From: Bacillota bacterium | GTDB taxonomy: Bacteria; Bacillota; Clostridia; Clostridiales; Clostridiaceae | Assembly: GCA_017861315.1 (NCBI GenBank) | Contig: JAGFXP010000016.1 | Location: 1-42,914 of the forward strand | Length of the DNA stretch: 42,914 nt | Direction of reading: 5' to 3' | In this document: piece by piece, positions 8,313 through 18,880 of the stretch | Layout: each line of letters begins with the position of its first letter | Position numbering within the stretch: the first letter of the stretch is position 1 | Made by a program: the position numbers and the translations under genes | Notes under the pieces: model-generated | Told to the model about the DNA's origin: nothing | Databases searched by the model: none | Seen by the model: the letters and a program-made list of their open reading frames with translations, nothing else

Positions 8313-9426
8313 ATGTCAGTACAGTTAGAAGAAGCGTTGAGCAGACTCGGCAGCTTGGAGGAAATGGTAAAGAAAGTCAGGGATTCCCTTTGACCTGGAT
8401 GGGATAAACACCAGAATAGATGAACTGGAATTGCAGATGCAGCAGCCTGGCTTTTGGGACAATCCAAGCAAAGCCCAGGAAATATCGACGGAGGCAAATT
8501 CCCTGAAACAGAAAGTCAATGCGTACGACAACCTTGCTGCAAGGATAGAAGACGCCACTGTACTGGCCCAGATGGCCATTGAGGAAGAGGACATGAGCCT
8601 GGTGAAGGAAATCCAGCAGGACGTGGAAGCCATATCCGAGGAAATAGAAAAAATGAGGGTTCAGCTTCTTTTGTCAGGTGAATACGACAAGAATAACGCG
8701 ATACTCGACCTTCATGTAGGGGTCGGAGGAACCGACGCGCAGGACTGGACTGAGATGCTGCTCAGGATGTACACAAGATGGGCTGAAAAGAAAGGCTACA
8801 AGGTGGAGACCGTAGACATTCTGCCGGCGGACGATTACGGCATTAAAAGCGCCACCCTCAGGATCCAGGGCGAATATGCGTATGGATACCTGAAGGCTGA
8901 AAAAGGCATACACAGGCTTGTGAGGATATCGCCGTTCAATGCTAACGGCAAGCGGCAGACCTCCTTCGCCTCCGTCGAGGTGCTTCCTGAGCTTACCCAG
9001 AGCCAGGACATAAGCATAAGGCCGGAGGACTTGAGGGTAGACACATACAGGTCTGGAGGTGCGGGAGGCCAGCATGTAAATAAAACGGAATCCGCCATAA
9101 GGATCACGCACCTGCCAACCGGCATTGTCGTTCAGTGCCAGAACCAGAGGAGCCAGCATTACAACAAGGAAGAAGCGATGAAAATGCTGAAGAGCAAGCT
9201 GGTGGAGCTCAAGGACAGGGCCCACAAGGAGAGGGTTGAGGATCTGACAGGAGAGCAGAAGGACATGGGCTGGGGCAGCCAGATCCGCTCCTACACTTTC
9301 CAGCCTTACACTATGGTCAAGGACCACAGGACAAAGGTTGAAAACACAAATGTAAATGCCGTTATGGACGGCGACATTGATTCTTTTATAATTGCATACC
9401 TTAAAGAAGAGGCTCAGGCAGTGTGA
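8313..9426 (+). CDS. prfB: Peptide chain release factor 2, with programmed +1 frameshift
   Basis: RF2 recognises UGA and UAA stop codons. The gene starts at ATG 8313 and reads 26 codons to an in-frame TGA (8391-8393). A +1 slip at CTT TGA C, with AGGGAT upstream as the stimulatory Shine-Dalgarno-like element, joins it to the downstream frame and gives a 370-residue product. This is the classic RF2 autoregulatory frameshift, in which low RF2 favours slippage. After the slip come MQQPGFWDN, the stop-codon recognition tripeptide SPF (206-208) and the catalytic GGQ (251-253), almost the E. coli numbering. A small hairpin (CAGGCAGT 9415-9422 / ACTGCCTG 9431-9438) spans the stop but has no T-run. 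Confidence 0.97.
8378..8395 (+). promoter_or_regulatory. RF2 frameshift site
   Basis: AGGGAT, TCC, CTT, TGA, C: upstream Shine-Dalgarno-like bases, the slippery CTT codon and the in-frame TGA followed by C, a poor termination context. Reading resumes with GAC at 8392. Confidence 0.93.
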
Positions 9427-9484
9427 AAATACTGCCTGATTTCACTGTGATGCCTAACAAATAAATTCGAGAGGTGAAGACAAC

Positions 9485-11656
<2,172 letters not shown>

Positions 11657-11658
11657 AA

Positions 11659-11687
11659 TTGCAGCCGGCCATGGCTTGGTATATAAT
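11659..11687 (+). promoter_or_regulatory. Promoter of the FMN riboswitch-ribU unit
   Basis: TTGCAG (11659-11664), 17-base spacer, TATAAT (11682-11687). Confidence 0.72.
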
Positions 11688-11710
11688 GTATATAAACAAA
11701 TAAATAAAGT

Positions 11711-11822
11711 GATCTTCAGGGCGGGGCGTGATTCCCCACCGGCGGTAAAGCCCGCGAGCCAAATTTGGCTGATCCGGTCAGATTCCGGAGCCGACAGTAT
11801 AGTCTGGATGGTAGAAGATATC
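11711..11822 (+). promoter_or_regulatory. FMN riboswitch (RFN element)
   Basis: Recognisable conserved segments occur in order: GATCTTCAGGGCGGGG, the ATTCCCCACCGGCGGTAAAG box, CCCGCGAGCC, GGTCAGATTCCGGAGCCGAC, AGTATAGTCTGGATGG and the closing GAAGATATC that pairs with the first segment. It senses flavin mononucleotide and lies directly ahead of a terminator and a riboflavin transporter gene. Confidence 0.97.
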
Positions 11823-11835
11823 GGTATATAATGTC

Positions 11836-11860
11836 GCCCTGGCTTTTGCCGGGGCTTTTT
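11836..11860 (+). terminator. Riboswitch-controlled terminator
   Basis: GCCCTGGC (11836-11843), TTTT loop, GCCGGGGC (11848-11855), five T. It lies between the FMN aptamer and ribU, so flavin binding would stop transcription before the transporter gene. Confidence 0.88.
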
Positions 11861-11891
11861 ATATCCGCTGGAGATTCTAGGGGAGGAAAAA

Positions 11892-12515
11892 ATGAAAAAC
11901 CAAAAACTAAACAAAATGATCAAAGTCTCAATGCTTGGCGTAATCGCATTCCTGCTCATGTTCTTTGAGCTTGCTATGCCTGTATTCCCGCCTTTTCTGA
12001 AAATCGACGCAAGCGATCTTCCGGCGCTGATCGGAGCCTTTGCGCTCGGACCTGCAGCGGGGATAGGCATAGAGCTTCTGAAAAACGTGCTTCACGGGAT
12101 TTTCGTCGGGGGCACGGCTTTCATAGGGGAAGCTGCAAATTTCTTTGTGGGATCCGTATTCGTTGCGACAGCGGGGTTCTGGTACTCAAGAGGCAAAAAC
12201 AAGAAGAACGCTGTTGTTGGGATGATAATGGGAACTGTCATGATGACTTTAACTGCGGCGGTTTTGAATTATTACGTGCTTCTTCCGCTGTACGAGAAGG
12301 TGCTTAACTTCCCTGTAGCGGCAGTGGTTGGTATGGGAACCATGGTGAATCCGAACATCACCGATCTGAACAGCTTCATTGTCTGGGCGATCGTGCCTTT
12401 TAACCTGCTTAAGGGGATAGTCATAGCATTCATCACCGTGCCTGTTTACAAGAGGGTGTCCTCAATGCTCCACGACGAATACAGCTTTGACAGCAAAACC
12501 GTAAAGGAAAACTGA
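11892..12515 (+). CDS. ribU: Riboflavin transporter RibU (ECF S component)
   Basis: 207-residue integral membrane protein with about six hydrophobic helices, the substrate-binding S subunit of an energy-coupling factor transporter. Family features are FPPFLKIDASDLPALIGAFALG near the start, the GIEL.KN.LH helix and TGTAF-like FVGGTAFIGEAANF. The FMN riboswitch immediately upstream supports riboflavin as substrate. The shared energising module (EcfA/A'/T) is not in this window, as is usual for group II ECF systems. ATG 11892 follows GGGGAGGA. A terminator follows directly, so it is monocistronic. Confidence 0.93.
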   Translation: MKNQKLNKMIKVSMLGVIAFLLMFFELAMPVFPPFLKIDASDLPALIGAFALGPAAGIGIELLKNVLHGIFVGGTAFIGEAANFFVGSVFVATAGFWYSRGKNKKNAVVGMIMGTVMMTLTAAVLNYYVLLPLYEKVLNFPVAAVVGMGTMVNPNITDLNSFIVWAIVPFNLLKGIVIAFITVPVYKRVSSMLHDEYSFDSKTVKEN

Positions 12516-12517
12516 TA

Positions 12518-12543
12518 AAAATCCGGCCTGGTGCCGGATTTTT
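12518..12543 (+). terminator. Terminator after ribU
   Basis: AAAATCCGGC (12518-12527), CTGGT loop, GCCGGATTTTT (12533-12543). Confidence 0.9.
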
Positions 12544-12634
12544 CCGTATTCTGAATAAAATAATATAAAAGAATTCCGATTTTTAAGGTATAATGTATCT
12601 ATAAGAAATTGTGAGATTATTGGATGGTGATATT

Positions 12635-13321
12635 GTGGCTTTATATGCAATTTCAGATCTTCATTTGGATTTCATCGGGGACAAGCCCATGGATATATTC
12701 GGAGAAAAATGGTCGGAGCACAGCATAAAAATCAAAGAGAACTGGGAGCGGAAGATCAAAGCTGAAGACACCGTGCTTGTAGCCGGAGACATATCCTGGT
12801 CAATGAAGATGGAAGACGGGATCAGGGATCTGGAGTGGATACACAACCTGCCCGGAAGGAAGATATTTATCAAGGGAAACCACGACTACTGGTGGGGGAG
12901 CATAAGCAAGCTCAATCAGCTGTTCGAAGGGATGGACTTTATACAGAACAATCATTTCAGCTACGAGGATTATGCCATCTGCGGAACAAGAGGGTGGACT
13001 TATCCCGGGGGGGACGCCTTTACTGCAAAGGATGAAAAGATATATGAGAGAGAGCTCCTGAGGCTGAGGCTGTCAATCGACTCGGCAAGGAAGGCGGGAT
13101 ACAGCAAGTACATAATCATGCTTCATTATCCTCCTGTAAGCGAGCAGGAGGGCACAACGGGATTCACGGAGATAATTGATGAGGCGGGAGCGGAGATGGT
13201 CATCTACGGTCATCTTCACGGGCCTTCGGTAATGAATGCCTTCGAGGGCTGCAGGAACGGAGTGAAATACATCTTTACTTCGTCAGATTTCCTGAATTTT
13301 AATCCGGTGAGGATATTGTAG
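12635..13321 (+). CDS. Calcineurin-like metallophosphoesterase
   Basis: 228-residue metallophosphoesterase with all dimetal motifs in order: ISDLHLD near the N-terminus, VAGDISW, IKGNHDYWW, MLHYPPV and YGHLHG near the C-terminus. The substrate cannot be told from sequence. GTG 12635 is chosen because it begins directly before the first strand and is preceded by GGATGGTGAT; an upstream GTG at 12611 would add eight unrelated residues. A TATAAT box lies at 12589-12594 without a clear -35. A small alarmone synthetase gene follows 29 bases after the stop, so the two may be cotranscribed. Confidence 0.88.
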   Translation: MALYAISDLHLDFIGDKPMDIFGEKWSEHSIKIKENWERKIKAEDTVLVAGDISWSMKMEDGIRDLEWIHNLPGRKIFIKGNHDYWWGSISKLNQLFEGMDFIQNNHFSYEDYAICGTRGWTYPGGDAFTAKDEKIYERELLRLRLSIDSARKAGYSKYIIMLHYPPVSEQEGTTGFTEIIDEAGAEMVIYGHLHGPSVMNAFEGCRNGVKYIFTSSDFLNFNPVRIL

Positions 13322-13350
13322 AAATAATAATTACAGTTGAGGGTGAAATT

Positions 13351-14139
13351 ATGGCTATAGGGGAATGGAAAACATTTTTAATACCTTATAAACAGGCGGT
13401 AGAGGAACTGAAGGTGAAATTCAGGAGCGTCAGGACAGAGTACAGGACAAAGAATGAATATTCACCGATCGAATTCGTAACCGGAAGGGTCAAGGAGCTG
13501 TCAAGCATACTGGAAAAAGCAAACAAATTCAACATCCCTCTTGACAGGGTCGGCTATGAAATCGAGGACATTGCCGGCATCAGAATAATGTGCCAGTTTG
13601 TCGACGACGTTGAAAAAGTTGTGGAGCTCATACGGAACAGGAAAGACATGCAGATCATATACGAAAAGGATTACGTAACCAACGTAAAGAAGAGCGGCTA
13701 CAGAAGCTACCATGTCATCGTGAAATACCCTGTCAACATGGCGGACGGACAGATAGACATCCTGGCGGAGTTCCAGATCAGGACCCTTTCCATGAACTTC
13801 TGGGCCACGGTGGAACATTCCTTGAATTACAAGTACAAGCACGCGATTCCGGACGACATCAAGTATAAGCTGAAATCCGCTGCGGACGCTGCATTCAACC
13901 TGGATGAGCTGATGATGGCGATAAAGGATGAGATCAAGGATGCACAGCAGCTGTTCGAGGTTAAATCGAACCTGGTTTCAAGCATAATGAACAACATACT
14001 GCTGCTTTCATCGCTGGGCAAGAACTCTGAAGCGATGAGGTACCAGAGCCAGCTCAGCAGGCTCATACAGGAAGGCGAAGTTTACGACCTGAATAATCTT
14101 CTGAGGGCGACTGAGAAGACCCTGGATATGTACAGATAA
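13351..14139 (+). CDS. Small alarmone synthetase, RelQ-like (p)ppGpp synthetase
   Basis: 262-residue protein with a single RelA/SpoT synthetase domain, which transfers pyrophosphate from ATP to GDP/GTP. Motifs include EYSPIEFVTGRVKELSSILEK, DIAGIRIMCQFVDDV, GYRSYHVIVKYP, EFQIRTLSMNFWATVEHSLNYK and KYKLKSAADAAFNLDE. There is no HD hydrolase, TGS or ACT domain, so it is a stand-alone SAS rather than Rel. It is somewhat longer than typical RelQ (about 210) because of a helical C-terminal tail (ending RATEKTLDMYR) that could mediate oligomerisation. ATG 13351 follows GAGGGTGA. The gene ends at a terminator shared with the convergent minus-strand genes. Confidence 0.92.
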   Translation: MAIGEWKTFLIPYKQAVEELKVKFRSVRTEYRTKNEYSPIEFVTGRVKELSSILEKANKFNIPLDRVGYEIEDIAGIRIMCQFVDDVEKVVELIRNRKDMQIIYEKDYVTNVKKSGYRSYHVIVKYPVNMADGQIDILAEFQIRTLSMNFWATVEHSLNYKYKHAIPDDIKYKLKSAADAAFNLDELMMAIKDEIKDAQQLFEVKSNLVSSIMNNILLLSSLGKNSEAMRYQSQLSRLIQEGEVYDLNNLLRATEKTLDMYR

Positions 14140-14183
14140 AGCAAGGGAGGCTGCCGACATGTATCGGAAAGCCTCCCTTGCTT
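14139..14183. terminator. Bidirectional terminator
   Basis: AAGCAAGGGAGGCT (14139-14152) pairs perfectly with AGCCTCCCTTGCTT (14170-14183). It sits between the convergent alarmone synthetase and nucleoid-associated protein genes; the T-run on the plus side is interrupted (TTCTTATTT). Confidence 0.85.
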
Positions 14184-14184
14184 C

Positions 14185-15201
14185 TTATTTCTCGATGTAG
14201 TTGGTAACATGCTTAATAAGTATGTTTATGCTGCCGTCGCCGACCCTCTGGATCTCAAAACGGCTCCTGTCGCTGTAAACCTCGTTGGCCAGATAGAGGT
14301 CGATATCTCCGTCAATCTTCAGCCTGACCCTTTTCAGCTTCTTGTCCACCCATTCGCGGTCTATGTCCACTGTCTCGGAGACGCCCTTTGAGCTTATGAA
14401 TTCGCTGAAGCTCTCCTTCTCCAGCACCTTCTCGCCGAAAATGCTGTCGGACAGCTCTTCTATGTTGATGGCTTCCTCCGATATAACCTTTTGCTTCACT
14501 GCGCTTCTAACCATCTCGGCTTCGTCAGCTTTGCCGTCAAGGTTCGTCCTGGTCCAGTCTTCAACTGCCTTGATAAGGTTTTTCGTCTTATCCCTCTCGT
14601 TGTCTATAAGCCTGCAGCCAAGATATTTGTTGGTGAAATAGTTGGAGTCCTTGTTCTGCTTGTCTAAGACCATCAGGTTGAACTCCTGGCCAGCCCTCAC
14701 CGGCTTGATGAATGCGCATTTCTGGATCTTCGAGGAGCTGGAAGGCAGCCCCGAGTATTCAGGCAGTATCTTTATGCCTATCTTCTCGTCTATGAAGTCC
14801 ACGCTGTGGGTGAAATTCTTGATGTAGTCCATCTTGAATATGCCGAGCATCGGGCCGTATTCGGTCGAGATTGATACTGCCGCGAGATCGCAGGAGGGGA
14901 TGTTAGAATTCGACTTCATAAGCGTGAACATCTGCCGGGCTATCTCCTTGGATGCAGTCACAATGTCCGCCTGGCCGCTCAGGTATTCCTGGGAGATCTC
15001 CTTAACAATATTCCTTTCCTCATTGAAAAGAGCATACCTCAGCTCTTCTTCCCTGAGACACCTTTCAGTGTGGCGCAGCAGAAACCTGTATACATCTTCA
15101 TCCAAATCGAGCCTGTATTCGTTCAGTATAGGCTCGTCCGAATTGGTGTCCAGGATATGGAGGACCGCTTCATTTATACTGATTTCCTTGATGTATTCCA
15201 A
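14185..15201 (-). CDS. Nucleoid-associated protein, NA37/YejK-like
   Basis: 338-residue protein resembling the 37-kDa nucleoid-associated family (NdpA/YejK), best known from proteobacteria but also present in Clostridia. The N-terminal half has the family layout: I.EAVLHILD, a helix of acidic and basic residues, SCDLAAVSISTEYGPMLGIFKMDY, and later YFTNKYLGCRLIDNERDKTKNLIKAVEDW. The C-terminus is DISREW-like with KLKRVRLKIDGDIDLYL. Function beyond nucleoid association is unclear. The start is TTG 15201, preceded on the minus strand by AAAGGAGT with good spacing. The upstream membrane-protein gene ends only five bases before this start, so the two form an operon. Confidence 0.8.
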   Translation of the reverse strand: MEYIKEISINEAVLHILDTNSDEPILNEYRLDLDEDVYRFLLRHTERCLREEELRYALFNEERNIVKEISQEYLSGQADIVTASKEIARQMFTLMKSNSNIPSCDLAAVSISTEYGPMLGIFKMDYIKNFTHSVDFIDEKIGIKILPEYSGLPSSSSKIQKCAFIKPVRAGQEFNLMVLDKQNKDSNYFTNKYLGCRLIDNERDKTKNLIKAVEDWTRTNLDGKADEAEMVRSAVKQKVISEEAINIEELSDSIFGEKVLEKESFSEFISSKGVSETVDIDREWVDKKLKRVRLKIDGDIDLYLANEVYSDRSRFEIQRVGDGSINILIKHVTNYIEK

Positions 15202-15205
15202 ATTC

Positions 15206-15703
15206 CTACTCCTTTATTACCTTTTCCCTGTTCTTCTTCTGGCATAATTCGATAAACCTCTTGTCCGGAGCCAGCTTGAGCTTGTAGACTTTGCCGTCGG
15301 CCTTCGCCAGGACGGTATAGACTCCGGTAGTAAGGCCCTTCATATGAAAAGCCATGGTTTTGTCTGGATTGATTTTCAATTCCTTTATCTTTTCGCTTCT
15401 TTCTGGAGCCATGATTATTATGTCGCTGATTTTGAAATCGAACATTTTTTTTCTTTCTTTGCCTGCGACTATCCTCTCCACAGAAATCTTATCCCCGGAT
15501 ATCCCGTAGGCGTAGCGTATCAGGGAGTATTTCCTGGCGTACAGGGCAAAAAACCCGAAAAGCGCCATCACTGAACCTGCGGTGTACTGACCAATCAGGA
15601 GGTATAATCCGGCAATAACAAAGCTCCCGATTGCCAAAAACTTCATTGATTTGTAGCGCACTATGTTGCTTGCGTCCACTTCCTGAGTATAAATATTTTC
15701 CAT
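15206..15703 (-). CDS. Two-helix membrane protein of unknown function
   Basis: 165 residues that I do not recognise with certainty. After a short polar N-terminus, two close hydrophobic segments (roughly residues 22-38 and 42-57) form a hairpin anchor. The rest is a soluble, beta-rich and basic domain (YGISGDKISVERIVAGKERKKMFDF, then KINPDKTMAFHMKGL and VYTVLAKADGKVYKLKLAPD) reminiscent of PH-like domains in small Firmicutes membrane proteins. ATG 15703 follows GAGGTGG on the minus strand. It is the first gene of a two-gene unit with the nucleoid-associated protein and is divergent from the CYTH operon. Confidence 0.75.
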   Translation of the reverse strand: MENIYTQEVDASNIVRYKSMKFLAIGSFVIAGLYLLIGQYTAGSVMALFGFFALYARKYSLIRYAYGISGDKISVERIVAGKERKKMFDFKISDIIIMAPERSEKIKELKINPDKTMAFHMKGLTTGVYTVLAKADGKVYKLKLAPDKRFIELCQKKNREKVIKE

Positions 15704-15821
15704 AATTCCACCTCATTATTCACATTCTATTAACTAAATTCAACATTATTTATTATATAATATTATTGTCGGACTATGCAATAAAACGTTGGTCAACATA
15801 CATAAATGAGGGGTGTTTAGC

Positions 15822-16388
15822 ATGAAGGAACTGGAAGTAAAGATAGTTAACATAGATCCCGAAGAAATCAGGGCAAGGATGAAAGCGATAGGGGCGGTGC
15901 TTGTAAAGAAGGAGAACCAGGTGAACAAGATATTCGATTTCGAGGACAAAAGGCTGCTGGACAAGAAAGGCTATGCAAGGATAAGGATAGTCGACGACCT
16001 GTTAAAAAACAGGAAGCATTGCTACATGACAACAAAGAAGCTCATAAGCCAGGACAGGTTCAAGGTCATGGAGGAAAACGAAATCGAGATCAGCGACAGC
16101 GCAGAGGGGGAGAACATATTCAGAGCACTCGGGCTGGTCCAGTACAGCAGCATAGCCAGGTACAGGGAAAGCTACAGGTTCAAGAGCTCCCTGATAGAAA
16201 TAGACATAAACGACAGGGCTTTCTTTCCGGTACCGTATGTCGAAATCGAAACCGGGAGCGAGCGTGAGCTTGAGGAGATAGTCGGCCTCCTCGGCTACGG
16301 GATGGAGGACGCCACGTCAAAGACCATATTCCAGCTCCTCGAGGAATTCAAGGCAGAGGGCGGGGGCAAAGCATGTTCGGATATGTAA
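15822..16388 (+). CDS. CYTH-domain protein
   Basis: 188-residue CYTH-fold protein (class IV adenylate cyclase / thiamine-triphosphatase / triphosphate hydrolase superfamily). The hallmark ExExK pattern is at the very start (MKELEVKIVNID), followed by alternating charged strands (FDFEDKRLLDKKGYARIRIVD, CYMTTKK, ENEIEISD, RYRESYRFK, IEIDIND, PYVEIETGSEREL) that build the triphosphate tunnel. The substrate is unknown. ATG 15822 has GAGGGGTG at 15808-15815; the in-frame GTG at 15813 lies inside that site. The 3' end overlaps the next gene by 16 bases, indicating translational coupling. Confidence 0.85.
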   Translation: MKELEVKIVNIDPEEIRARMKAIGAVLVKKENQVNKIFDFEDKRLLDKKGYARIRIVDDLLKNRKHCYMTTKKLISQDRFKVMEENEIEISDSAEGENIFRALGLVQYSSIARYRESYRFKSSLIEIDINDRAFFPVPYVEIETGSERELEEIVGLLGYGMEDATSKTIFQLLEEFKAEGGGKACSDM

Positions 16389-17248
16389 CTCCATGCAAAA
16401 TGGAGTTGAAAATGAAGGATTACGAAAAGTTCAGGTCCTATTACTGCGGCCTGTGCAAGTCCATAAAAAAGAATATCGGGAACCTGCCCAGGTTCACGCT
16501 CAATTACGATATGACCTTTCTGGCGGTGCTGCTGGATTCGCTGAGCGGAGACAGGACATCATATGACAGGCAGATATGCATGGCCCACCCTTCCAAGAAG
16601 AAGGTGGTCATCGTGGACAACGAGGCGATAAAATATGCCGCCTATTTCAACACCATCCTTAGCTACTACAAGCTGATGGACAACTATTCGGACGACAGCA
16701 GCATGAAGAGCTGGCTTCTTAAGTCTGTACTTGAGCCTTACATGAAAAACTATCCTGCCTGGATACTGGCGAAAAAAGGGGAAGTTGAAAAAAAGCTCGA
16801 CGGACTGTCGGCGATGGAGGCTTCGCCTTCCGGAATAACAATCGACGAGATTTGCCAGCCCTTCGCCGACCTCACAGGCTATATCCTCTCGGAATACAGT
16901 CAGGAAAACAGGGAAGAGCTGTACTGGCTCGGATACAATCTCGGGAAATGGATATACGTTATCGATGCTTACGACGACCTGCAAAAAGACATGAAGGAAA
17001 AGAAATTCAATGCAATAGAAGCTGTGCTTAACAAAAACGAACTCTCTTATGAGGAGTTCAATGATGAGGTGGGCTCAAGGATCGATTTCCTTCTCACAAC
17101 CTGCGCACGCCAATGCCTGGAGTGCCTAGGCATGCTTCCGCTCAAAAAAAATGAGGAATTATTGCATAATATTTTGCAGTATGGTTTAATGGAAAAGATA
17201 GACAAAGTATTTAAAAGGAGCTGTTACGACAATGAGGAATCCCTATGA
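16373..17248 (+). CDS. DUF5685-like conserved protein
   Basis: 291-residue soluble, helix-rich protein that looks like the DUF5685 family of Firmicutes. The N-terminus [21 protein letters not shown] is followed by a [11 protein letters not shown] motif with a CxxC pair, an [15 protein letters not shown] helix, and a later acidic segment, [19 protein letters not shown], that could bind metal. No enzymatic function is known to me. It overlaps the CYTH gene by 16 bases and the J-domain gene by 17, so the three are translationally coupled. I infer that the J protein may act on this protein or on the same process. Confidence 0.75.
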   Translation: MFGYVTPCKMELKMKDYEKFRSYYCGLCKSIKKNIGNLPRFTLNYDMTFLAVLLDSLSGDRTSYDRQICMAHPSKKKVVIVDNEAIKYAAYFNTILSYYKLMDNYSDDSSMKSWLLKSVLEPYMKNYPAWILAKKGEVEKKLDGLSAMEASPSGITIDEICQPFADLTGYILSEYSQENREELYWLGYNLGKWIYVIDAYDDLQKDMKEKKFNAIEAVLNKNELSYEEFNDEVGSRIDFLLTTCARQCLECLGMLPLKKNEELLHNILQYGLMEKIDKVFKRSCYDNEESL

Positions 17249-17846
17249 AGTATTGGGCATAAAAGAAAATGCAACTAAAGATGAGATAAAGAAGGCATAT
17301 AGAGAACAGGCTAAAAAATACCACCCTGACCAGCACGGAACCAACCCGCTCCAGGACCTGGCCGAAGAGAAGATGAGGGAGATCAACGAAGCCTATGACT
17401 ACCTGATGAAGAATCCGGCCGGTACGGCATACAAGGGCGGCGGAAGTTCAGGCAGCAGCGGAAACGCATACGGCAGTTCAGGGAACTCAGCTGCATACCA
17501 GTCCATCAGGATGGACATCCAGAGCGGAAATCTGGGAGCTGCTGAGAGCAAGCTCAGCACAATCAAGGTAAGGGACGCTGAATGGAATTACCTCAGCGGA
17601 TTGCTTTTCCTCAGAAAAGGATGGCATGACGCAGCCTACAACAGCCTGAGCATGGCCTGCAGGCTCGATCCAATGAACATGGAGTACAGGCAGGCTTTGA
17701 ACAATATGAACTTCGGCAATTCCGCCTACAGGGGCAACTACAGGAATACCAGGAACGACCCTGACTTCTGCAACATGTGCACTACCATATGGTGTATGGA
17801 TACCTGCTGCGAGTGCGGCGGCGGAGATATGATCGACTGCCTATAA
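17232..17846 (+). CDS. J-domain protein with TPR-like region and cysteine-rich tail
   Basis: 204 residues. An N-terminal J domain (1-62: [11 protein letters not shown] at 31-33, [15 protein letters not shown]) would stimulate DnaK. A Gly/Ser-rich linker follows. Residues about 95-160 look like tetratricopeptide-type helices ([40 protein letters not shown]). The tail is rich in cysteine ([18 protein letters not shown]) and could bind metal. It lacks the zinc-finger and C-terminal substrate domains of true DnaJ, so it is a specialised type III J protein. AAAGGAG precedes ATG 17232. It overlaps the upstream DUF5685-like gene. Confidence 0.85.
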   Translation: MRNPYEVLGIKENATKDEIKKAYREQAKKYHPDQHGTNPLQDLAEEKMREINEAYDYLMKNPAGTAYKGGGSSGSSGNAYGSSGNSAAYQSIRMDIQSGNLGAAESKLSTIKVRDAEWNYLSGLLFLRKGWHDAAYNSLSMACRLDPMNMEYRQALNNMNFGNSAYRGNYRNTRNDPDFCNMCTTIWCMDTCCECGGGDMIDCL

Positions 17847-17863
17847 GAGACGGGAGGGTACCT

Positions 17864-18385
17864 ATGAATTCCAATAACAGCAAAGCATCGGTCATAGCGA
17901 GGGGAGGCATGCTGACGGCACTTGGGGTGCTTTTCGTCTACCTGAGCTCCGTCCTGCCTACGAGCAGGATGTTCCTTGAGGGGCTGACCAGCTGTCTCAT
18001 ACTTGCAAGCATCATCCTTATGGGCGCCAAAAACAGCATAGCCGTTTATGCAGCAACCGCAGTGCTTTCATTTCTTGTCTGCGGATTAAGGCTTACGACC
18101 ATAGCATATGTGCTGGTTTTCGGCCTGTACGGATTCGTGAAATATTACATAGAAGGCTTGAACAATATCGTACTGGAATATGCGCTTAAGCTGATATACT
18201 GCAACGTATGCCTGGCGGTCCTGTTCCTTATCTACAAGCTGTTTCTGCCAAACCTGTTTGACATCAAGGCGGCTGTCTACATAATCGTCATTGCCGCGCA
18301 GTTCGTTTTCCTCATATACGACTACGCGCTGTCGGCTTTCGCTACATATTTCAGGAAGAGGTACGGCAAATTAAACATACGATGA
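17864..18385 (+). CDS. Multi-pass membrane protein of unknown function
   Basis: 173-residue integral membrane protein with about five to six hydrophobic helices and a basic C-terminus (FRKRYGKLNIR). The opening ARGGMLTALGVLFVYLSSVLPTSRM, with small residues and a helix-turn-helix hydrophobic pattern, recalls ECF S components and related small Firmicutes membrane proteins, but I cannot assign a substrate. ATG 17864 follows GGGAGGG (17852-17858); longer in-frame reading would run back into the J-domain gene. It is the last gene of the CYTH operon; no clear terminator lies between it and the tRNA-Gln promoter. Confidence 0.7.
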   Translation: MNSNNSKASVIARGGMLTALGVLFVYLSSVLPTSRMFLEGLTSCLILASIILMGAKNSIAVYAATAVLSFLVCGLRLTTIAYVLVFGLYGFVKYYIEGLNNIVLEYALKLIYCNVCLAVLFLIYKLFLPNLFDIKAAVYIIVIAAQFVFLIYDYALSAFATYFRKRYGKLNIR

Positions 18386-18417
18386 TTGAAAATTTGTGAG
18401 TATCGGCGAAAAAACTG

Positions 18418-18445
18418 TTGACATTGAATCTGTATCTGGTATAAT
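18418..18445 (+). promoter_or_regulatory. tRNA-Gln promoter
   Basis: Consensus TTGACA (18418-18423), 16-base spacer, TATAAT (18440-18445), 12 bases before the tRNA. Confidence 0.88.
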
Positions 18446-18457
18446 AGTTTTTGTTGA

Positions 18458-18533
18458 TGCCCATTAGCCAAATGGTAAGGCACCTGCCTCTGGAGCAGGC
18501 ACTGTGTTGGTTCGAGTCCAGCATGGGCAGCCA
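18458..18533 (+). tRNA. tRNA-Gln (anticodon CTG)
   Basis: 76 bases with encoded CCA. Acceptor TGCCCAT/ATGGGCA, anticodon stem CCTGC/GCAGG with loop CTCTGGA giving anticodon CTG, and T arm GTTGG-TTCGAGT-CCAGC. The U1-A72 first pair is typical of bacterial tRNA-Gln. It has its own promoter and terminator. Confidence 0.95.
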
Positions 18534-18536
18534 TTG

Positions 18537-18566
18537 AACCCCTGGATATATATCCAGGGGTTTTTT
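18537..18566 (+). terminator. Terminator after tRNA-Gln
   Basis: Near-perfect palindrome around CCCCTGGATA/TATCCAGGGG followed by six T. Confidence 0.92.
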
Positions 18567-18581
18567 ATTTCGGGTAAAGTA

Positions 18582-18610
18582 TTGACAAGAATATTCAATT
18601 ATAATAGAAT
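18582..18610 (+). promoter_or_regulatory. Promoter of the leuS T-box leader
   Basis: TTGACA (18582-18587), 17-base spacer, TAGAAT (18605-18610). Confidence 0.82.
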
Positions 18611-18616
18611 TTAGGG

Positions 18617-18845
18617 TAGTTAAATATTGAACTTTGATGCGGAATATTAGTTTTTTTATCCTCTAAGAGAGCTGTTGTATGCTGGGAAACAGTGTTGATG
18701 AAGAGACGAACTCGCCGCTGAGTATGCCTGCCAAAACAGGCACGGGATAACCGTTATATTTTTGAGTGAAACCAGCGATGGTTTAATTAGAGTGGTACCG
18801 CGGAACTTAGCCTTTCGTCTCTTAAAGAGATGAGAGGCATTTTAT
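18617..18845 (+). promoter_or_regulatory. T-box leader, leucine
   Basis: The conserved T-box AGAGTGGTACCGCGG is at 18789-18803, preceded by a long folded stem I region (AGAGAGCTG near 18666) and followed by a terminator. The likely specifier codon is CTC at 18711-18713, in GACGAA-CTC-GCC, matching the downstream leucyl-tRNA synthetase. Uncharged tRNA-Leu would stabilise the antiterminator. The specifier is my reading of the loop, not a modelled fold. Confidence 0.93.
18809..18845 (+). terminator. T-box-controlled terminator before leuS
   Basis: GCCTTTCGTCTCTT pairs with AGAGATGAGAGGC, followed by ATTTTAT; it is mutually exclusive with the T-box antiterminator. Confidence 0.82.
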
Positions 18846-18880
18846 ATATTAAATACTTTTTGTGTAAAGGAGAAATGGAT

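Noticed and set aside
8313..8393. Short ORF before prfB read as a broken or pseudogene start
   Set aside because: The CTT TGA C site and the RF2 homology on both sides show a programmed frameshift.
9415..9438. Terminator after prfB
   Set aside because: An 8-bp hairpin exists but no T-run follows, so termination is doubtful.
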